Shown: positions 25,670 through 34,508 of the stretch, piece after piece
Layout of the letters: each line of letters starts with the position of its first letter
How positions within the stretch are numbered: position 1 is the stretch's first letter
From: Corallococcus coralloides DSM 2259
Lineage (GTDB): Bacteria; Myxococcota; Myxococcia; Myxococcales; Myxococcaceae
Length of the DNA stretch: 64,000 nt
Direction: 5' to 3'
Assembly: GCF_000255295.1 (NCBI RefSeq)
Contig: NC_017030.1
Span: 7,042,328-7,106,327 of the forward strand
Translations under genes and position numbers: made by a program
Notes under the pieces: generated by a model
Database searches by the model: none
What the model was told of the DNA's origin: nothing
The model's input: only the letters and a program-made list of their open reading frames with translations

Positions 25670-26152
25670 TCAGTAGCCCTCGTCCTTCTGCTCTTCCCAC
25701 ATGCGGCGGATGATCTCCTGCGACTCCGCGCTCACCTGATCCACCAGGCCCAGCATCGCGGACTCGCGCTGCAACAGGGCCTTGAGACGCTCCAGGCGCT
25801 CCGGCGGCGCATTCACCTTGGACAGGCCGCGCTCCAGCATGCGGCGCTGCCCGTCATCCCCCCGGCCGGCGACGCTGGCCAGGTGCGGCCGGTCACTGAA
25901 GCCCTCCAGGTCCGCGTCGTGACCGCCCGGGTGGGGCGGAAGGGGCAACCGGAGCTCTTCCGACGAGTGCGCCGGACCGATGAAGTCCAGGAGCGCCGCG
26001 GAGGGCATCGACGGGTTCTTGATGTTGCCCGCCTTGCGCAGCTTCTTCGCCCGGTCCAGCTGGGACGGGTCCACCAGCCGCTCGCGGACGCTGCGGGGAC
26101 CGCCCCAGGGCCAAAGCGCGGTGCTGGGGGGCTGATTGTTGATTTTGGCCAT
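25670..26152 (-). CDS. T3SS-linked helical protein, 160 aa
   Basis: No family recognised. It starts MAKINNQPPSTAL, echoing MTKINGSAPSSAS of the 108-residue protein, then a Pro-rich middle and a helical C-terminal third (ERLKALLQRESAMLGLVDQV ... EIIRRMWEEQ). Lies between the stand-alone SctU C-domain and the SycD-like chaperone with only a few bases to the latter, as expected for a chaperone and its client. Likely an exported protein or gatekeeper-type regulator; inference only. Confidence 0.7.
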   Translation of the reverse strand: MAKINNQPPSTALWPWGGPRSVRERLVDPSQLDRAKKLRKAGNIKNPSMPSAALLDFIGPAHSSEELRLPLPPHPGGHDADLEGFSDRPHLASVAGRGDDGQRRMLERGLSKVNAPPERLERLKALLQRESAMLGLVDQVSAESQEIIRRMWEEQKDEGY

Positions 26153-26198
26153 GGCGGTCCGACTTCAATACAGGTGGGGGGCCCGCGTCCAGCCCCCT

Positions 26199-26480
26199 TC
26201 AGCGCCCGCCCGCCTGCTCCCGCTGCAGCGCGTAGACGAAGTTCAGCACCTCGGCGACCGCGTCGTAGAGCTCCTCGGGGACCTCCTGCCCCACGTCCAC
26301 CCGGTACAGGGCGTGGGCCAGGGACACGTTGCGCATGACCGGGATGCCGTACTGCTTGGCGATCTCCCGGATCTTCTCCGCCTTGAGGCGCATCCCCTTC
26401 GCCACCACGCGAGGCGCGCCGTCCGCCTTGTTGTCGTACTTGATGGCGATGGCGATGTCCGCCTCTTCGTCGCTGGCCAT
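26199..26480 (-). CDS. Stand-alone SctU/FlhB C-terminal domain (FhlB-like)
   Basis: 93 residues corresponding to the cytoplasmic part of SctU after its autocleavage site: AIAIKYDNKADGAPRVVAKG, KIREIAKQYGIPVMRNVSLA, VPEELYDAVAEVLNFVYALQ. The Asn-Pro-x-His cleavage motif is missing; the protein begins where the cleaved fragment would. It lies 13 bp after full-length sctU, and 46 bp of its end are identical to the end of sctU. Homologues of this type (FhlB) occur in some flagellar systems and can substitute for the C-domain in substrate switching. Confidence 0.88.
   Translation of the reverse strand: MASDEEADIAIAIKYDNKADGAPRVVAKGMRLKAEKIREIAKQYGIPVMRNVSLAHALYRVDVGQEVPEELYDAVAEVLNFVYALQREQAGGR
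26231..26276. repeat. 46-bp repeat shared with sctU (other copy 26538-26583)
   Basis: Identical 46-bp segments encode DAVAEVLNFVY in both the stand-alone C-domain gene and sctU. Flanking coding sequence is clearly diverged, so this points to gene conversion between the paralogues or strong constraint at DNA level. Confidence 0.85.
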
Positions 26481-26493
26481 GGCCTCTCCTTCC

Positions 26494-27576
26494 TCAGGCG
26501 CGCGCTGGCGGCGCCGCGTTCTGCTGCTGCTTGAGCCCGTAGACGAAGTTCAGCACCTCGGCGACCGCGTCGTAGAGCTCCTCCGGGACTTCCTCGCCCA
26601 CCTCCACGCGCAGCAGCGCGTGCGCCAGCGGGACGTTGCGCAGCAGGGGAATGTCCGCCTCGCGCGCCAGCGCCTTGATGCGCTCCGCCTTGGCGTCCAT
26701 GCCCTTCACCAGCACCCGCGGCGCCCCGTCCTTGTTCTGATCGTACTGCAGCGCCACCGCGACGTGATCCGGGTTGGTGACGATGACGCTCGCGTCCTTC
26801 ACCGCCTCCATCTGGGCTCCCTCCATGATCTCGTGGTGGAGCTCCTTGCGCTTGGCCTTGTGGTGAGGGTCGCCTTCGCTCTGCTTGTACTCCTTCTTCA
26901 CCTCCTCCTTCGTCATCATCATGTCCTTCATGTACGACTTGCGCTGCCACCACACGTCGAACACGCCGAAGACGACGAAGAGCATCACGATGCGCATGGC
27001 CACCCGGGAGATGATCTCTCCCAGGATGGCCATGATGCCGTGCGTGTCCTGCCGCACCGTCTCGATGACCAGGGGCATGGAGTCGCGCACCACGCCGTAG
27101 ACGACGAAGGCGGCGACGGTGATCTTGATGAGGTTCTTCAAGAGTTCGACGAAGGCCTTCTTCGTGAACATGTTCTTCAACCCCGCGATGGGGTTGAGCT
27201 TGTCGAACTTCGGGATGAGCGGGTCGATGGTGAAGAGCGACCCCACCTGGAGGAAGTCCATCAGCCCGCCCAGCACCGCCGCGCCGGCCACCACCGGCAC
27301 CGTCAGGTACAGCATCGTGCGCAGGCCCATCACCATCAGCTGTGACGTCGCCAGGGCCAGGTCATCCGAGTGGGCGATGGCGTCGAAGCTGAAGCGGAAC
27401 AGCGTGGAGATCTCCCTCTCCACGGTGTCCCAGGTGCCCTTGACGATGCCCAGGCCGGCGATGAGCACGGCCACGCCCGTCAGGTCCTTGCTCTTCCAGG
27501 TCTGACCCTTCTTGCGAGAGTCGTCGAGCTTCTTCTGCGACGGTTCTTCTGTTTTGTCGCCACTCTCGTCCGACAT
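26494..27576 (-). CDS. sctU: Type III secretion export switch protein SctU (FlhB family)
   Basis: 360 residues, normal length. It begins with the usual GDKTEEPSQKKLDDSRKKGQ, followed by four transmembrane helices. The cytoplasmic domain carries the autocleavage motif as NPDH at residues 268-271 (VTNPDHVAVAL), a known variant of NPTH, so self-cleavage and substrate switching are expected. The C-terminus PEELYDAVAEVLNFVY is nearly repeated in the following small gene. Last of the sctR-S-T-U export-gate series. Confidence 0.96.
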   Translation of the reverse strand: MSDESGDKTEEPSQKKLDDSRKKGQTWKSKDLTGVAVLIAGLGIVKGTWDTVEREISTLFRFSFDAIAHSDDLALATSQLMVMGLRTMLYLTVPVVAGAAVLGGLMDFLQVGSLFTIDPLIPKFDKLNPIAGLKNMFTKKAFVELLKNLIKITVAAFVVYGVVRDSMPLVIETVRQDTHGIMAILGEIISRVAMRIVMLFVVFGVFDVWWQRKSYMKDMMMTKEEVKKEYKQSEGDPHHKAKRKELHHEIMEGAQMEAVKDASVIVTNPDHVAVALQYDQNKDGAPRVLVKGMDAKAERIKALAREADIPLLRNVPLAHALLRVEVGEEVPEELYDAVAEVLNFVYGLKQQQNAAPPARA

Positions 27577-27594
27577 GGAGGAATCCCGGGGGGC

Positions 27595-28413
27595 TCAGGC
27601 CAGCAGCTGGATGGCGTGCTGGAACATGCGGAGCATGTTGGCCAGCTCCTGCTGCATGCGGCCAATCACGACATGGATGGCGATGAACATGATCAACACG
27701 CCCACCAGCGGCTTGAGCGACATGGAGATGAAGAACACCTGGATCTGCGGCGCCACGCGGTTGATGGAGCCCAGGGCCAGGTCGGTGACGAAGGCGGCCA
27801 CCATGCCGGGACCGGCCAGCGCCAGGCTGATCTTCAAGAGGTCCGCGAAGGAGCGGATCATCAGGTCGAAGAAGGGCCACACGCCGCGGCTGAAGCGCGG
27901 GAAGCCCTCCAGCGGCACGATGGCGAGGCTCTCCGCGAGCGCCTTGATGATGATGTGGTGCCCGTCCAGCGACAGGAACAGCACCACGCACAGCTGCACC
28001 TTGAGGCTGGAGAAGAGCGACACCTGCGTGCCCAGCTGCGGCACGTAGAGCTGGGCGTTGTTGCTGCCCGACATGGTGTCCATCAGGGTGCCGGCCACGC
28101 GGGCCGCGTCGAACACCATGTTGACGATGTACGACAGCGCCACGCCGATGAAGATCTCCTTGAGCAGGAGCCCGATGTACGGGAGCGCGCTGATGGGAAT
28201 CCTGTCCATCCGGTCCGCGACGGACGGGAAGAGCACCAGGGACACCAGCAGGCCCAGGCCCAGCTTCATCTCCGAGGGAACGACCTCGCCGCCCAGGAAC
28301 GGGCTGAAGATGAGGATGGGCATCACGCGGCACATGATGAGCGCCATCGTGAAGATGGCGACCGACAGGTTCACCCGAGCGCCCAGCTCGGCCATGACTT
28401 CGCCGATGTTCAT
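27595..28413 (-). CDS. sctT: Type III secretion export-gate protein SctT (FliR family)
   Basis: 272 residues with about six transmembrane helices. FliR/SctT features include MALIMCRVMPILIFSPFLGG near the N-terminus, GEVVPSEMKLGLGLLV, and DLALGSINRVAPQIQVFFIS in the second half. SctR5-SctT1-SctS4 form the helical export gate. ATG 28413 overlaps the sctS stop (ATGA), which fixes the start; a longer frame upstream only runs through sctS. Confidence 0.95.
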   Translation of the reverse strand: MNIGEVMAELGARVNLSVAIFTMALIMCRVMPILIFSPFLGGEVVPSEMKLGLGLLVSLVLFPSVADRMDRIPISALPYIGLLLKEIFIGVALSYIVNMVFDAARVAGTLMDTMSGSNNAQLYVPQLGTQVSLFSSLKVQLCVVLFLSLDGHHIIIKALAESLAIVPLEGFPRFSRGVWPFFDLMIRSFADLLKISLALAGPGMVAAFVTDLALGSINRVAPQIQVFFISMSLKPLVGVLIMFIAIHVVIGRMQQELANMLRMFQHAIQLLA

Positions 28414-28676
28414 CTGCCGATGAGCGCCGGGAAGCGGTCGAAGACGTGGAAGGTGAAGCGCAGGAGCTGGCCGCCAATCCACGGGCCCGTCATGGCCAGC
28501 ACGCCGAAGACGAGGACGACCTTGGGCGCGAACGTGAGCGTCTGCTCTTGAATCTGCGTCGTGGCCTGGAACAGCGAGATGAGGAAGCCCACCAGGAGGC
28601 TCATGAGCACCGGCGGCGCGGAGACCACGAGCACCAGGAACAGCGCCTCCTGGGTGATGAACGTGAGCTGATTCAT
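28410..28676 (-). CDS. sctS: Type III secretion export-gate protein SctS (FliQ family)
   Basis: 88 residues with two transmembrane helices and the conserved FliQ/SctS core GFLISLFQATTQIQEQTLTF followed by KVVLV. Full normal length for the family. AAGGAG lies about ten bases before the ATG. It overlaps sctT by four bases and follows sctR, the invariant R-S-T order. Confidence 0.95.
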   Translation of the reverse strand: MNQLTFITQEALFLVLVVSAPPVLMSLLVGFLISLFQATTQIQEQTLTFAPKVVLVFGVLAMTGPWIGGQLLRFTFHVFDRFPALIGR

Positions 28677-28691
28677 GGAAGTACGGGCTCC

Positions 28692-29516
28692 TTACAGGTA
28701 GCCGATGACCAGGCCCTTGGCGATGAGGTACCAACCGTCCACGAGCACGAACAACAAGAGCTTGAAGGGCATGGAGATGGTCGTGGGCGACAGCATGTGC
28801 ATGCCCAGCGCCAGGAGGATGTTCGCCACCACCATGTCGATGACGATGAAGGGCACGAACAAGAGGAAGCCGATCTGGAAGGCCTCCTTCAATTCGGACA
28901 CGACGAAGGCCGGGACGATGACCATGAAGTCATTCGGGCCAATGTCCTTGCGGTCCTCCTCCTTCCGCATCTTCTTCGCCAGGCTGTAGAAGAGCGTGCG
29001 GTCCTTGTTGGTGACCTTCTTCATCAGGAACTCGCGCAGGGGTTCCTTGGACTTGTCCGCGGCCCCCAGCATCGTGCCCACCGTCTCCGAGGAGAACACC
29101 GACGTTCCCCGGGACCAGATGTCGATGCCGCCCGCCCGGTACATCTCCTGGCCCACGGGGGCCATGATGTAGACGGTGAGGATGATGGCCAGGCCGGTGA
29201 TGACCTGGGTGGGGGGAATCTGCTGGGTGCCCAGCGCCGAGCGGACGATGGAGAGCACCACCGAGATCTTCACGAAGCTGGTCACCATCATCAGCGCGAA
29301 CGGGACCAGGGACATGGCCGCGAGCGCGAGGATGAGGATGAGCGGACGGGAGGTGAAGGTGTCGGAGCTCACCGCCTCCTTGACCATTGCATCCGGCGCC
29401 GAGTCGCCGCCCTTCTTCGCCGCGGACGCGACGAAGGGGTGCAGCGACACGAGGGCCGCGAAGAGCCAGGGCGGAGCGCGGAACAGCAGCGGGCGAGCGG
29501 GAGACGAACGGTTCAC
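28692..29516 (-). CDS. sctR: Type III secretion export-gate protein SctR (FliP family)
   Basis: 274 residues from a GTG start. A cleavable-type hydrophobic N-terminus precedes the four-helix FliP/SctR body with MVTSFVKISVVLSIVRSALG, GTQQIPPTQVITGLAIILT and AFVVSELKEAFQIGFLLFVP, the latter two matching FliP signatures. GTG 29516 has GAAGG just upstream and begins ten bases after the fliO stop; an ATG at 29555 would overlap fliO by 29 bp and add a non-typical Arg-rich stretch. The presence of an N-terminal signal-like segment recalls flagellar FliP. Confidence 0.95.
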   Translation of the reverse strand: MNRSSPARPLLFRAPPWLFAALVSLHPFVASAAKKGGDSAPDAMVKEAVSSDTFTSRPLILILALAAMSLVPFALMMVTSFVKISVVLSIVRSALGTQQIPPTQVITGLAIILTVYIMAPVGQEMYRAGGIDIWSRGTSVFSSETVGTMLGAADKSKEPLREFLMKKVTNKDRTLFYSLAKKMRKEEDRKDIGPNDFMVIVPAFVVSELKEAFQIGFLLFVPFIVIDMVVANILLALGMHMLSPTTISMPFKLLLFVLVDGWYLIAKGLVIGYL

Positions 29517-29526
29517 GTGACGGCCT

Positions 29527-30195
29527 TCAGACGCCCGGCGGCGGCGTGGTGCCACCGGTCCGGCGGGAGAGGAGCTTCTGGAGGAAAGGACTCAAGGACA
29601 CGGGCGACGACGGCGGACGCGCGGCGCGGATGCGCTCCACCGCGTCGCGGTCCAGCTTCGAAACCAGTTGCACGCCACCCTCGCCGCCACCCACCAGCAG
29701 GTACTCGTCCGCGGCCTTCAGGACGAAGAGCGTGCGCCGTTGATCCAACGGGATGCGCTCCATCACCGACACGACCGACGCCTTGCCCACGGGCACGCCC
29801 TGCAGGCCCATCAGCCGGCGCAGCCCCACGTTGAGCGTGAGGTAGATGGCCGCGAGCACCGCGCCCAGCAGCGCCACCGTGCGCACCACCACCCAGCCCA
29901 GGCTCTCCTGCTCTTCTCCACCTTCGGACTCGGGGACGCCCAGCTCGCGGTCCAGTTCGTCCGCGTGGCGCTTCGCGCGGGCCGCGCTGTCACCCGTCAC
30001 GGCCGGGGCCGGAGCTTGGGCGGGAGCCTGTTCGGGAGCCTGTACGGCGGTGGTCGCCGGAGCCTCGGGGGCCGGGGCCGCCACAGAGGCGTCAGGCGTG
30101 GAGGCCGCGGGCGCCTGCGCCAGGACGGCGGGCGACGCGAAGAGCAGCGCGGCGCCGAGCAACAGGCGCGAGGAGGAGAGACCGAGGACCGCCAT
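29527..30195 (-). CDS. fliO: FliO-like export-gate assembly protein
   Basis: 222 residues. A signal-like N-terminus ending AVLAQ is followed by a long Ala/Pro-rich linker, then one transmembrane helix (VVVRTVALLGAVLAAIYLTL). The cytoplasmic FliO domain has VPVGKASVVSVMERIPLDQR then TLFVLKAADEYLLVGG. FliO helps assemble the FliP ring in flagella; injectisomes as a rule lack it. Its place directly upstream of sctR equals fliO-fliP order in flagellar operons. No other flagellar filament or hook gene is in the window. Confidence 0.85.
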   Translation of the reverse strand: MAVLGLSSSRLLLGAALLFASPAVLAQAPAASTPDASVAAPAPEAPATTAVQAPEQAPAQAPAPAVTGDSAARAKRHADELDRELGVPESEGGEEQESLGWVVVRTVALLGAVLAAIYLTLNVGLRRLMGLQGVPVGKASVVSVMERIPLDQRRTLFVLKAADEYLLVGGGEGGVQLVSKLDRDAVERIRAARPPSSPVSLSPFLQKLLSRRTGGTTPPPGV

Positions 30196-30297
30196 GGATG
30201 GGCGCGAGCCTAGTGCACCCGAGTCAGGACCGCCACGGGCCCGGGCACGAGCACGCCCCCCTGCCCGCCTGCCTTGTGACGCACGGGCGCAAACGCT

Positions 30298-31662
30298 TCA
30301 GCTCAGGTGGATGATTCGCACCCCGAGCTGCCCCTCCAGCTCCACGAGCTCGCCCCGGGCCACCACCTTGCCGTTCACCGACAGGTCCACGGGCTCACCC
30401 GCTCCACGACGCAGGTCGATGACCTGGCCTGTGCGCAGGCCCACCACCTGTTCGGCCGTGATGGGCACGCGCGCCAGCTCCACCGCCACCTGCAGGGGCA
30501 GGTCGCTGAGCAGATCGCTTCCGTCCTTATCGTCCAATGCCGCCCCTTCGAGTTCCGGAGGAACGCCCAGCTCCGGGTTGGTGAAGTCCTCGTTCTCTTC
30601 CGACCCGCCCCCGGGCTCCCCACCCTGCGGGTTGCCCGGCTCACCGGGGATGATGTCCGTGATGCGCGCCCGGTAGCGGCCGTTCTCCACGGCCACGTCC
30701 GCCAGGAAGTGGCCGGTGCGCCCCAGGCCCAGCCGCAGCTGCGCCGTGCCGGACTCGCCCCGGTCCGGCCGCGCCGACAGCATGTCCAGGAGCAGCACGT
30801 CCTTGACGCGCAGGGACGCCAGGTCCTGGGCGGACAGCTCCGCCACGCCAATCTCCGCGCGCAGCCAGTCGCGCAGCGCGGACAGGCGCCGGCCGTTCGC
30901 CTTCATGTCCTGACGGCGGTGCTCGCGCCGCTGGGCGCTCTCCACCGCGGGCTCCGCCGCCTCCAGCACCGCCGATGGCACCACCAGCCGCACGATGCCG
31001 CGGTGCGAACCCAGCACCGCGTTCAGGTGCACCGCCAGCATCGGGCCGTCCTCGCCCAGGCGGGCGGAGACTTCATCCACGCCGCGCGCCACGCCGTCCA
31101 GCCGGGGCCGGGGAACGCCCGGCTGCAGTCCGGGCACCAGCTCCTTCAGGGCCTCCAGGACGACGTAGCCCATCACGCCCTCCTCGATGTCCGTCAGCGG
31201 GCGCAGGCCCACCGTCTCACCGGCGCCGCCCAGGAGCAGGTCCACCGCCGAGTGCGCCAGCGACAGCTCGATTTCGAGGATGGCCCGGCCCTTGAGCGCG
31301 CCGGGGGCCAACACCGCCAGGAAGGACGGGTCACCCAGGAAGCGGCGCAGCTCCGTCATGGGGCGGGCCTGGGCGGACTCCACCGACAGGCGCACGTCCA
31401 CGTCGAAGAGCGCCTTGAGGCGCGCGCAGACCGTCTCCAGCGTGCCCGCGTTCGGCGTCAGCCACCGCAGCCGCTCCGCCAGCTGGCCCTGCGTGCGCGA
31501 CACCTTCTCCAGGTTCGTGAACGCGAACGGCCGCCACGGCGAAACCGGAGCCGGGGCGGGCGCGGGGGCCTGCGCGGGCTTCGGGGGCGGTCCCAGCTTC
31601 CGGGTGTCGACCAACATGGTGCGCTCGAAGACTCCGGGCTCGTCGTCCGGCTCCAGGCTCAT
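30298..31662 (-). CDS. sctQ: Cytoplasmic ring protein SctQ (FliM/FliN family)
   Basis: 454 residues. A Pro-rich N-terminus leads to a FliM-like middle domain (about residues 60-230), a first SpoA-type domain around 265-345 (DLASLRVKDVLLLDML), an acidic linker, and the C-terminal SpoA/FliN domain (LPLQVAVELARVPITAEQVV, RGAGEPVDLSVNGKVVARGE). This protein forms the sorting-platform or C-ring pods. Longer than many SctQ (300-400) because of the linkers. It overlaps sctP by four bases (ATGA). Confidence 0.92.
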   Translation of the reverse strand: MSLEPDDEPGVFERTMLVDTRKLGPPPKPAQAPAPAPAPVSPWRPFAFTNLEKVSRTQGQLAERLRWLTPNAGTLETVCARLKALFDVDVRLSVESAQARPMTELRRFLGDPSFLAVLAPGALKGRAILEIELSLAHSAVDLLLGGAGETVGLRPLTDIEEGVMGYVVLEALKELVPGLQPGVPRPRLDGVARGVDEVSARLGEDGPMLAVHLNAVLGSHRGIVRLVVPSAVLEAAEPAVESAQRREHRRQDMKANGRRLSALRDWLRAEIGVAELSAQDLASLRVKDVLLLDMLSARPDRGESGTAQLRLGLGRTGHFLADVAVENGRYRARITDIIPGEPGNPQGGEPGGGSEENEDFTNPELGVPPELEGAALDDKDGSDLLSDLPLQVAVELARVPITAEQVVGLRTGQVIDLRRGAGEPVDLSVNGKVVARGELVELEGQLGVRIIHLS

Positions 31663-32564
31663 GTCTTCGCCTCGAACCTCAGATTTTCAAGCGCCAGTCC
31701 CCGGCCGCCCAGGGCGCTGCGCAGGCCGTCGCTCTGCTCTTCGAGCATCTTCAAGGTGTCGCGGTCGTTGCCGCTGAAGACGGCGGAGATCTTCCCGTTC
31801 TTCGCGCTGACCTTGATGGACAGGCCGTTGAGCACGTCGCCGCGCAGGTCGATCTGGAACTCCGCGTTGCCCGCGGCGTTGGTGCCCACGCGCACGCGCT
31901 CGACGATCTTCTGGGCGATCTCGTTCGCCATGGCGCGCAGCCGCTCGGAGCCCGCGGTGTCCTTGGGCTTGGCCACCGGCACCGGCGCCATCAGCGCGGG
32001 GTTGAAGCGGAAGCCCGCGCCGGCCATCTGCGCGCCCTTGTCGTCCTTCTCCTTGCTGGACCCGCCGCCCGCGCCTTTGCCGCCGCCGGCGTTGACGTCG
32101 ATCTTCAGCTCGCCCTTCTCCTGGCTGAGCCGGCTGGCCTGACCTTCGGCCTTGTTCATGTCGCCTTCGCGGACGTCCGTGGAGCGCTTCTCCTCCACGA
32201 CCTCCGTCTTGCGGGCCTCGCCGCCCCTGGACAGCTGCTGCGACTCGCTGTTGCGCTGGGACTGCTGGGCGCCCTGGGTGGACTCCCCGGGCTTCGCGAA
32301 GGCGGTCTCCTTCTGGGCCAGCTTCTCGTCGAAGGTCTTGCCCTGCCCCTGCGCGAGCCGCGCCAGCACCTGCTTGCCCAGGGGCTGCTTCAGCTCCTGC
32401 GCCTGCTTGGGCTGGGCCTGTTCGGCCTGGCCCTGCTGGACCAGCTTGGAGAAGACGGACTCGCCCTGCAGGCGCTTCTGGGTCTTCGCCTCCGCGAGCT
32501 TGCGCTCCTGGATCATCCGCTCGGCCAAGCGCGCGGCATCGCGATCATCATCAACTCGGCTCAT
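31659..32564 (-). CDS. sctP: SctP/FliK-like length-control protein
   Basis: 301 residues. The first two thirds are Gln/Lys/Glu-rich and likely unfolded or helical, as in molecular-ruler proteins. The C-terminal ~90 residues form the FliK/SctP-type globular domain (FQIDLRGDVLNGLSIKVSAK, KISAVFSG). In needle- or hook-building systems this protein measures length and triggers the SctU/FlhB switch; keeping it implies that something of defined length is built. Position after sctO and before sctQ supports the call. Confidence 0.8.
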   Translation of the reverse strand: MSRVDDDRDAARLAERMIQERKLAEAKTQKRLQGESVFSKLVQQGQAEQAQPKQAQELKQPLGKQVLARLAQGQGKTFDEKLAQKETAFAKPGESTQGAQQSQRNSESQQLSRGGEARKTEVVEEKRSTDVREGDMNKAEGQASRLSQEKGELKIDVNAGGGKGAGGGSSKEKDDKGAQMAGAGFRFNPALMAPVPVAKPKDTAGSERLRAMANEIAQKIVERVRVGTNAAGNAEFQIDLRGDVLNGLSIKVSAKNGKISAVFSGNDRDTLKMLEEQSDGLRSALGGRGLALENLRFEAKT

Positions 32565-32600
32565 GGCGTCTCTCCAGACTCGGCGGAAGGCGGCGGGAGG

Positions 32601-33089
32601 TTACTTGCGCTGGCGGGCCAGGAACAAGGCGCTGCCGATCTCCTCCTGCTGCAACTCTTCCCGATCCTGGCGCTCCTTTTTCACCTGCTTGACGAACTTC
32701 TCCTTGTTCTTCTCGATGGCCTTGAGCTCCTTGGCGGCCTCGGCCATCAGCATGCGGCGCTGCTCCACCAGGCGGGCCGCCGTCCGGACGACCTCCTTCT
32801 GGTGCTCGATCTGGAGGGCGACCTGGGCTTCGTCGTCCTTCAGACGCTCCTCGAAGCGGCCCATCATGTTCATGCCGTTGATGCCGGCGCCCTTGGCCAT
32901 GATCTGCTGGAAGTACTCCTGGACCTTGGCCTTGCGCTCCTTGCGGCGGCGCTCGAGTTCCGCCTCCAGGCGCGCCTGCTCCTGCTCTTCCTTCGCCAGC
33001 GCCTTGACGGAGTCCGAGAAGGCCTGTTCGGCCTCCTCCTTCGCCTTCTCACGCATGTCCAGCAGTGACTGCAACCGGTACGGGGGCAT
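32601..33089 (-). CDS. sctO: SctO/FliJ-like stalk protein
   Basis: 162 residues, almost entirely charged coiled coil (MPPYRLQSLLDMREKAKEEA at the start, typical of FliJ/YscO), with a break around residues 65-80 (GAGINGMNMMG) that would turn the helix back. FliJ/SctO inserts into the ATPase hexamer and couples it to SctV. Immediately downstream of the ATPase gene as in fliI-fliJ. Confidence 0.85.
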   Translation of the reverse strand: MPPYRLQSLLDMREKAKEEAEQAFSDSVKALAKEEQEQARLEAELERRRKERKAKVQEYFQQIMAKGAGINGMNMMGRFEERLKDDEAQVALQIEHQKEVVRTAARLVEQRRMLMAEAAKELKAIEKNKEKFVKQVKKERQDREELQQEEIGSALFLARQRK

Positions 33090-33148
33090 GGTGGAGGCAT
33101 CCTACCCAAAAACCGTCCGGTCCGTAGGTGTGCCAGGGGCGGCCCGGG

Positions 33149-34462
33149 TCACTCCGCGAACAGGTTGATGAGCTGCTCCACGGTCTCCTCGTACGGGGAG
33201 TTGGAGTGGGTGTCCTGCTTGAGGAAGTCGATGATGGCGTCGTACTTCTCGATGGCGTAGTCCGTCCTGGGGTCCGCGCCGGCCTGGTAGGCGCCCAGCA
33301 GGATGAGGTCGCGCTGCTTCTCGTAGGTGGCGAGCGTCTCGCGCAGCTTGCCGGCGGCCTTCTTGTGCTCCTTGCTGACGATGCCGCTCATCACACGGCT
33401 GAGGCTCTGGAGCACGTCCATGGCCGGCCACTGGTTTCGCGCGCCCAGTTCACGGTTGAGGATGAAGTGGCCGTCGAGAATACCTCGGACCTCGTCGGCG
33501 ATGGGGTCTTCCATGTCACCGCCGGCCACGAGGCAGGTGTAGATGGCGGTGCACTTGCCCTTCGCCGAGTTGCCCGTGCGCTCCAGGATGCGCGGCAGCA
33601 TGGAGAAGACGCTGGGCGGGTAGCCCTGACGCGCCGGGGGCTCGCCGATGGCGAGGCCGATGTCGCGCTGGGAGCGCGCCAGACGCGTCACCGTGTCGAG
33701 CATGAACAGCACGTTGCCGCCGCGCTCACGGAAGTACTCCGCGATGGCCGTGGCGACGTAGGCGGCGCGCAGACGCACGAGGGCGGGCTGGTCGGACGTG
33801 GCGCACACCAGCACGGCGCGCTTCATGCCCTCCTCGCCCATCGCGTCCTCGATGAACTCGCGAACCTCGCGACCACGCTCGCCGATGAGCGCCACGACGC
33901 TCAAGTCTGCTTGCGTGTTGCGGGCAATCTGCCCCATCAGCGTGGACTTGCCGACGCCGGAGCCGGCGAAGAGGCCCACGCGCTGGCCCTCGCCCACGGT
34001 GAGAAGCCCGTCGATGCAGCGCACGCCCAGGGGCAGCGGCCGCTCGATGCGCTGGCGGGTGAAGGGGTCCGGGCAGTCGCGGTCCACGGGCCAGTCGACC
34101 AGGTTCTCCCCCTCCAGGGGCATGCCGTCCATGGGCTCGCCGATGCCGTTGAGCACGCGGCCCAGGAGCCCGTCACCGCACTTGATGGTGAGGGGACGCC
34201 CCGTGGGGATGCACTCGCTGTCCGGACCGATGCCGTACAGCTCGCCCAGGGGCATGAGCATCACCTCGTCGCCCACGAAGCCCACGACCTCCGACTTCAT
34301 CAGGCCGCGCTGACGGTTCTTGACGAGCACCAGCTCGCCGATGCGCACGTTGGGCACGCTCGCCTTGATGACGAGCCCCGTCAGCTCCGTGACGCGGCCG
34401 CGCACCCGGACGAGGGACGCTTCCTTGATGAGGTCGTAGTAGCGCGAGAGGTCGATGGCCAT
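33149..34462 (-). CDS. sctN: Type III secretion ATPase SctN (FliI family)
   Basis: 437 residues, normal length. Walker A GSGVGKST at residues 167-174, catalytic Glu in GERGREV (194-200), Walker B VLFMLDTVTR at 251-260, and the T3SS ATPase signature GEPPARQGYPPSVFSMLPR. It unfolds and unloads chaperoned substrates at the export gate. Lies between sctL and sctO, like fliH-fliI-fliJ. The start ATG is 46 bp after sctL. Confidence 0.97.
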   Translation of the reverse strand: MAIDLSRYYDLIKEASLVRVRGRVTELTGLVIKASVPNVRIGELVLVKNRQRGLMKSEVVGFVGDEVMLMPLGELYGIGPDSECIPTGRPLTIKCGDGLLGRVLNGIGEPMDGMPLEGENLVDWPVDRDCPDPFTRQRIERPLPLGVRCIDGLLTVGEGQRVGLFAGSGVGKSTLMGQIARNTQADLSVVALIGERGREVREFIEDAMGEEGMKRAVLVCATSDQPALVRLRAAYVATAIAEYFRERGGNVLFMLDTVTRLARSQRDIGLAIGEPPARQGYPPSVFSMLPRILERTGNSAKGKCTAIYTCLVAGGDMEDPIADEVRGILDGHFILNRELGARNQWPAMDVLQSLSRVMSGIVSKEHKKAAGKLRETLATYEKQRDLILLGAYQAGADPRTDYAIEKYDAIIDFLKQDTHSNSPYEETVEQLINLFAE

Positions 34463-34508
34463 GGCGGATTCCGGGAGGGGCTCGAGGGCGCGGCGTTGGC
34501 CGGAAGGC

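Noticed and set aside
29517-29555. ATG start for sctR 39 bp upstream
   Set aside because: Overlaps the fliO end and adds an Arg-rich stretch; GTG 29516 has a GAAGG site at the right place.
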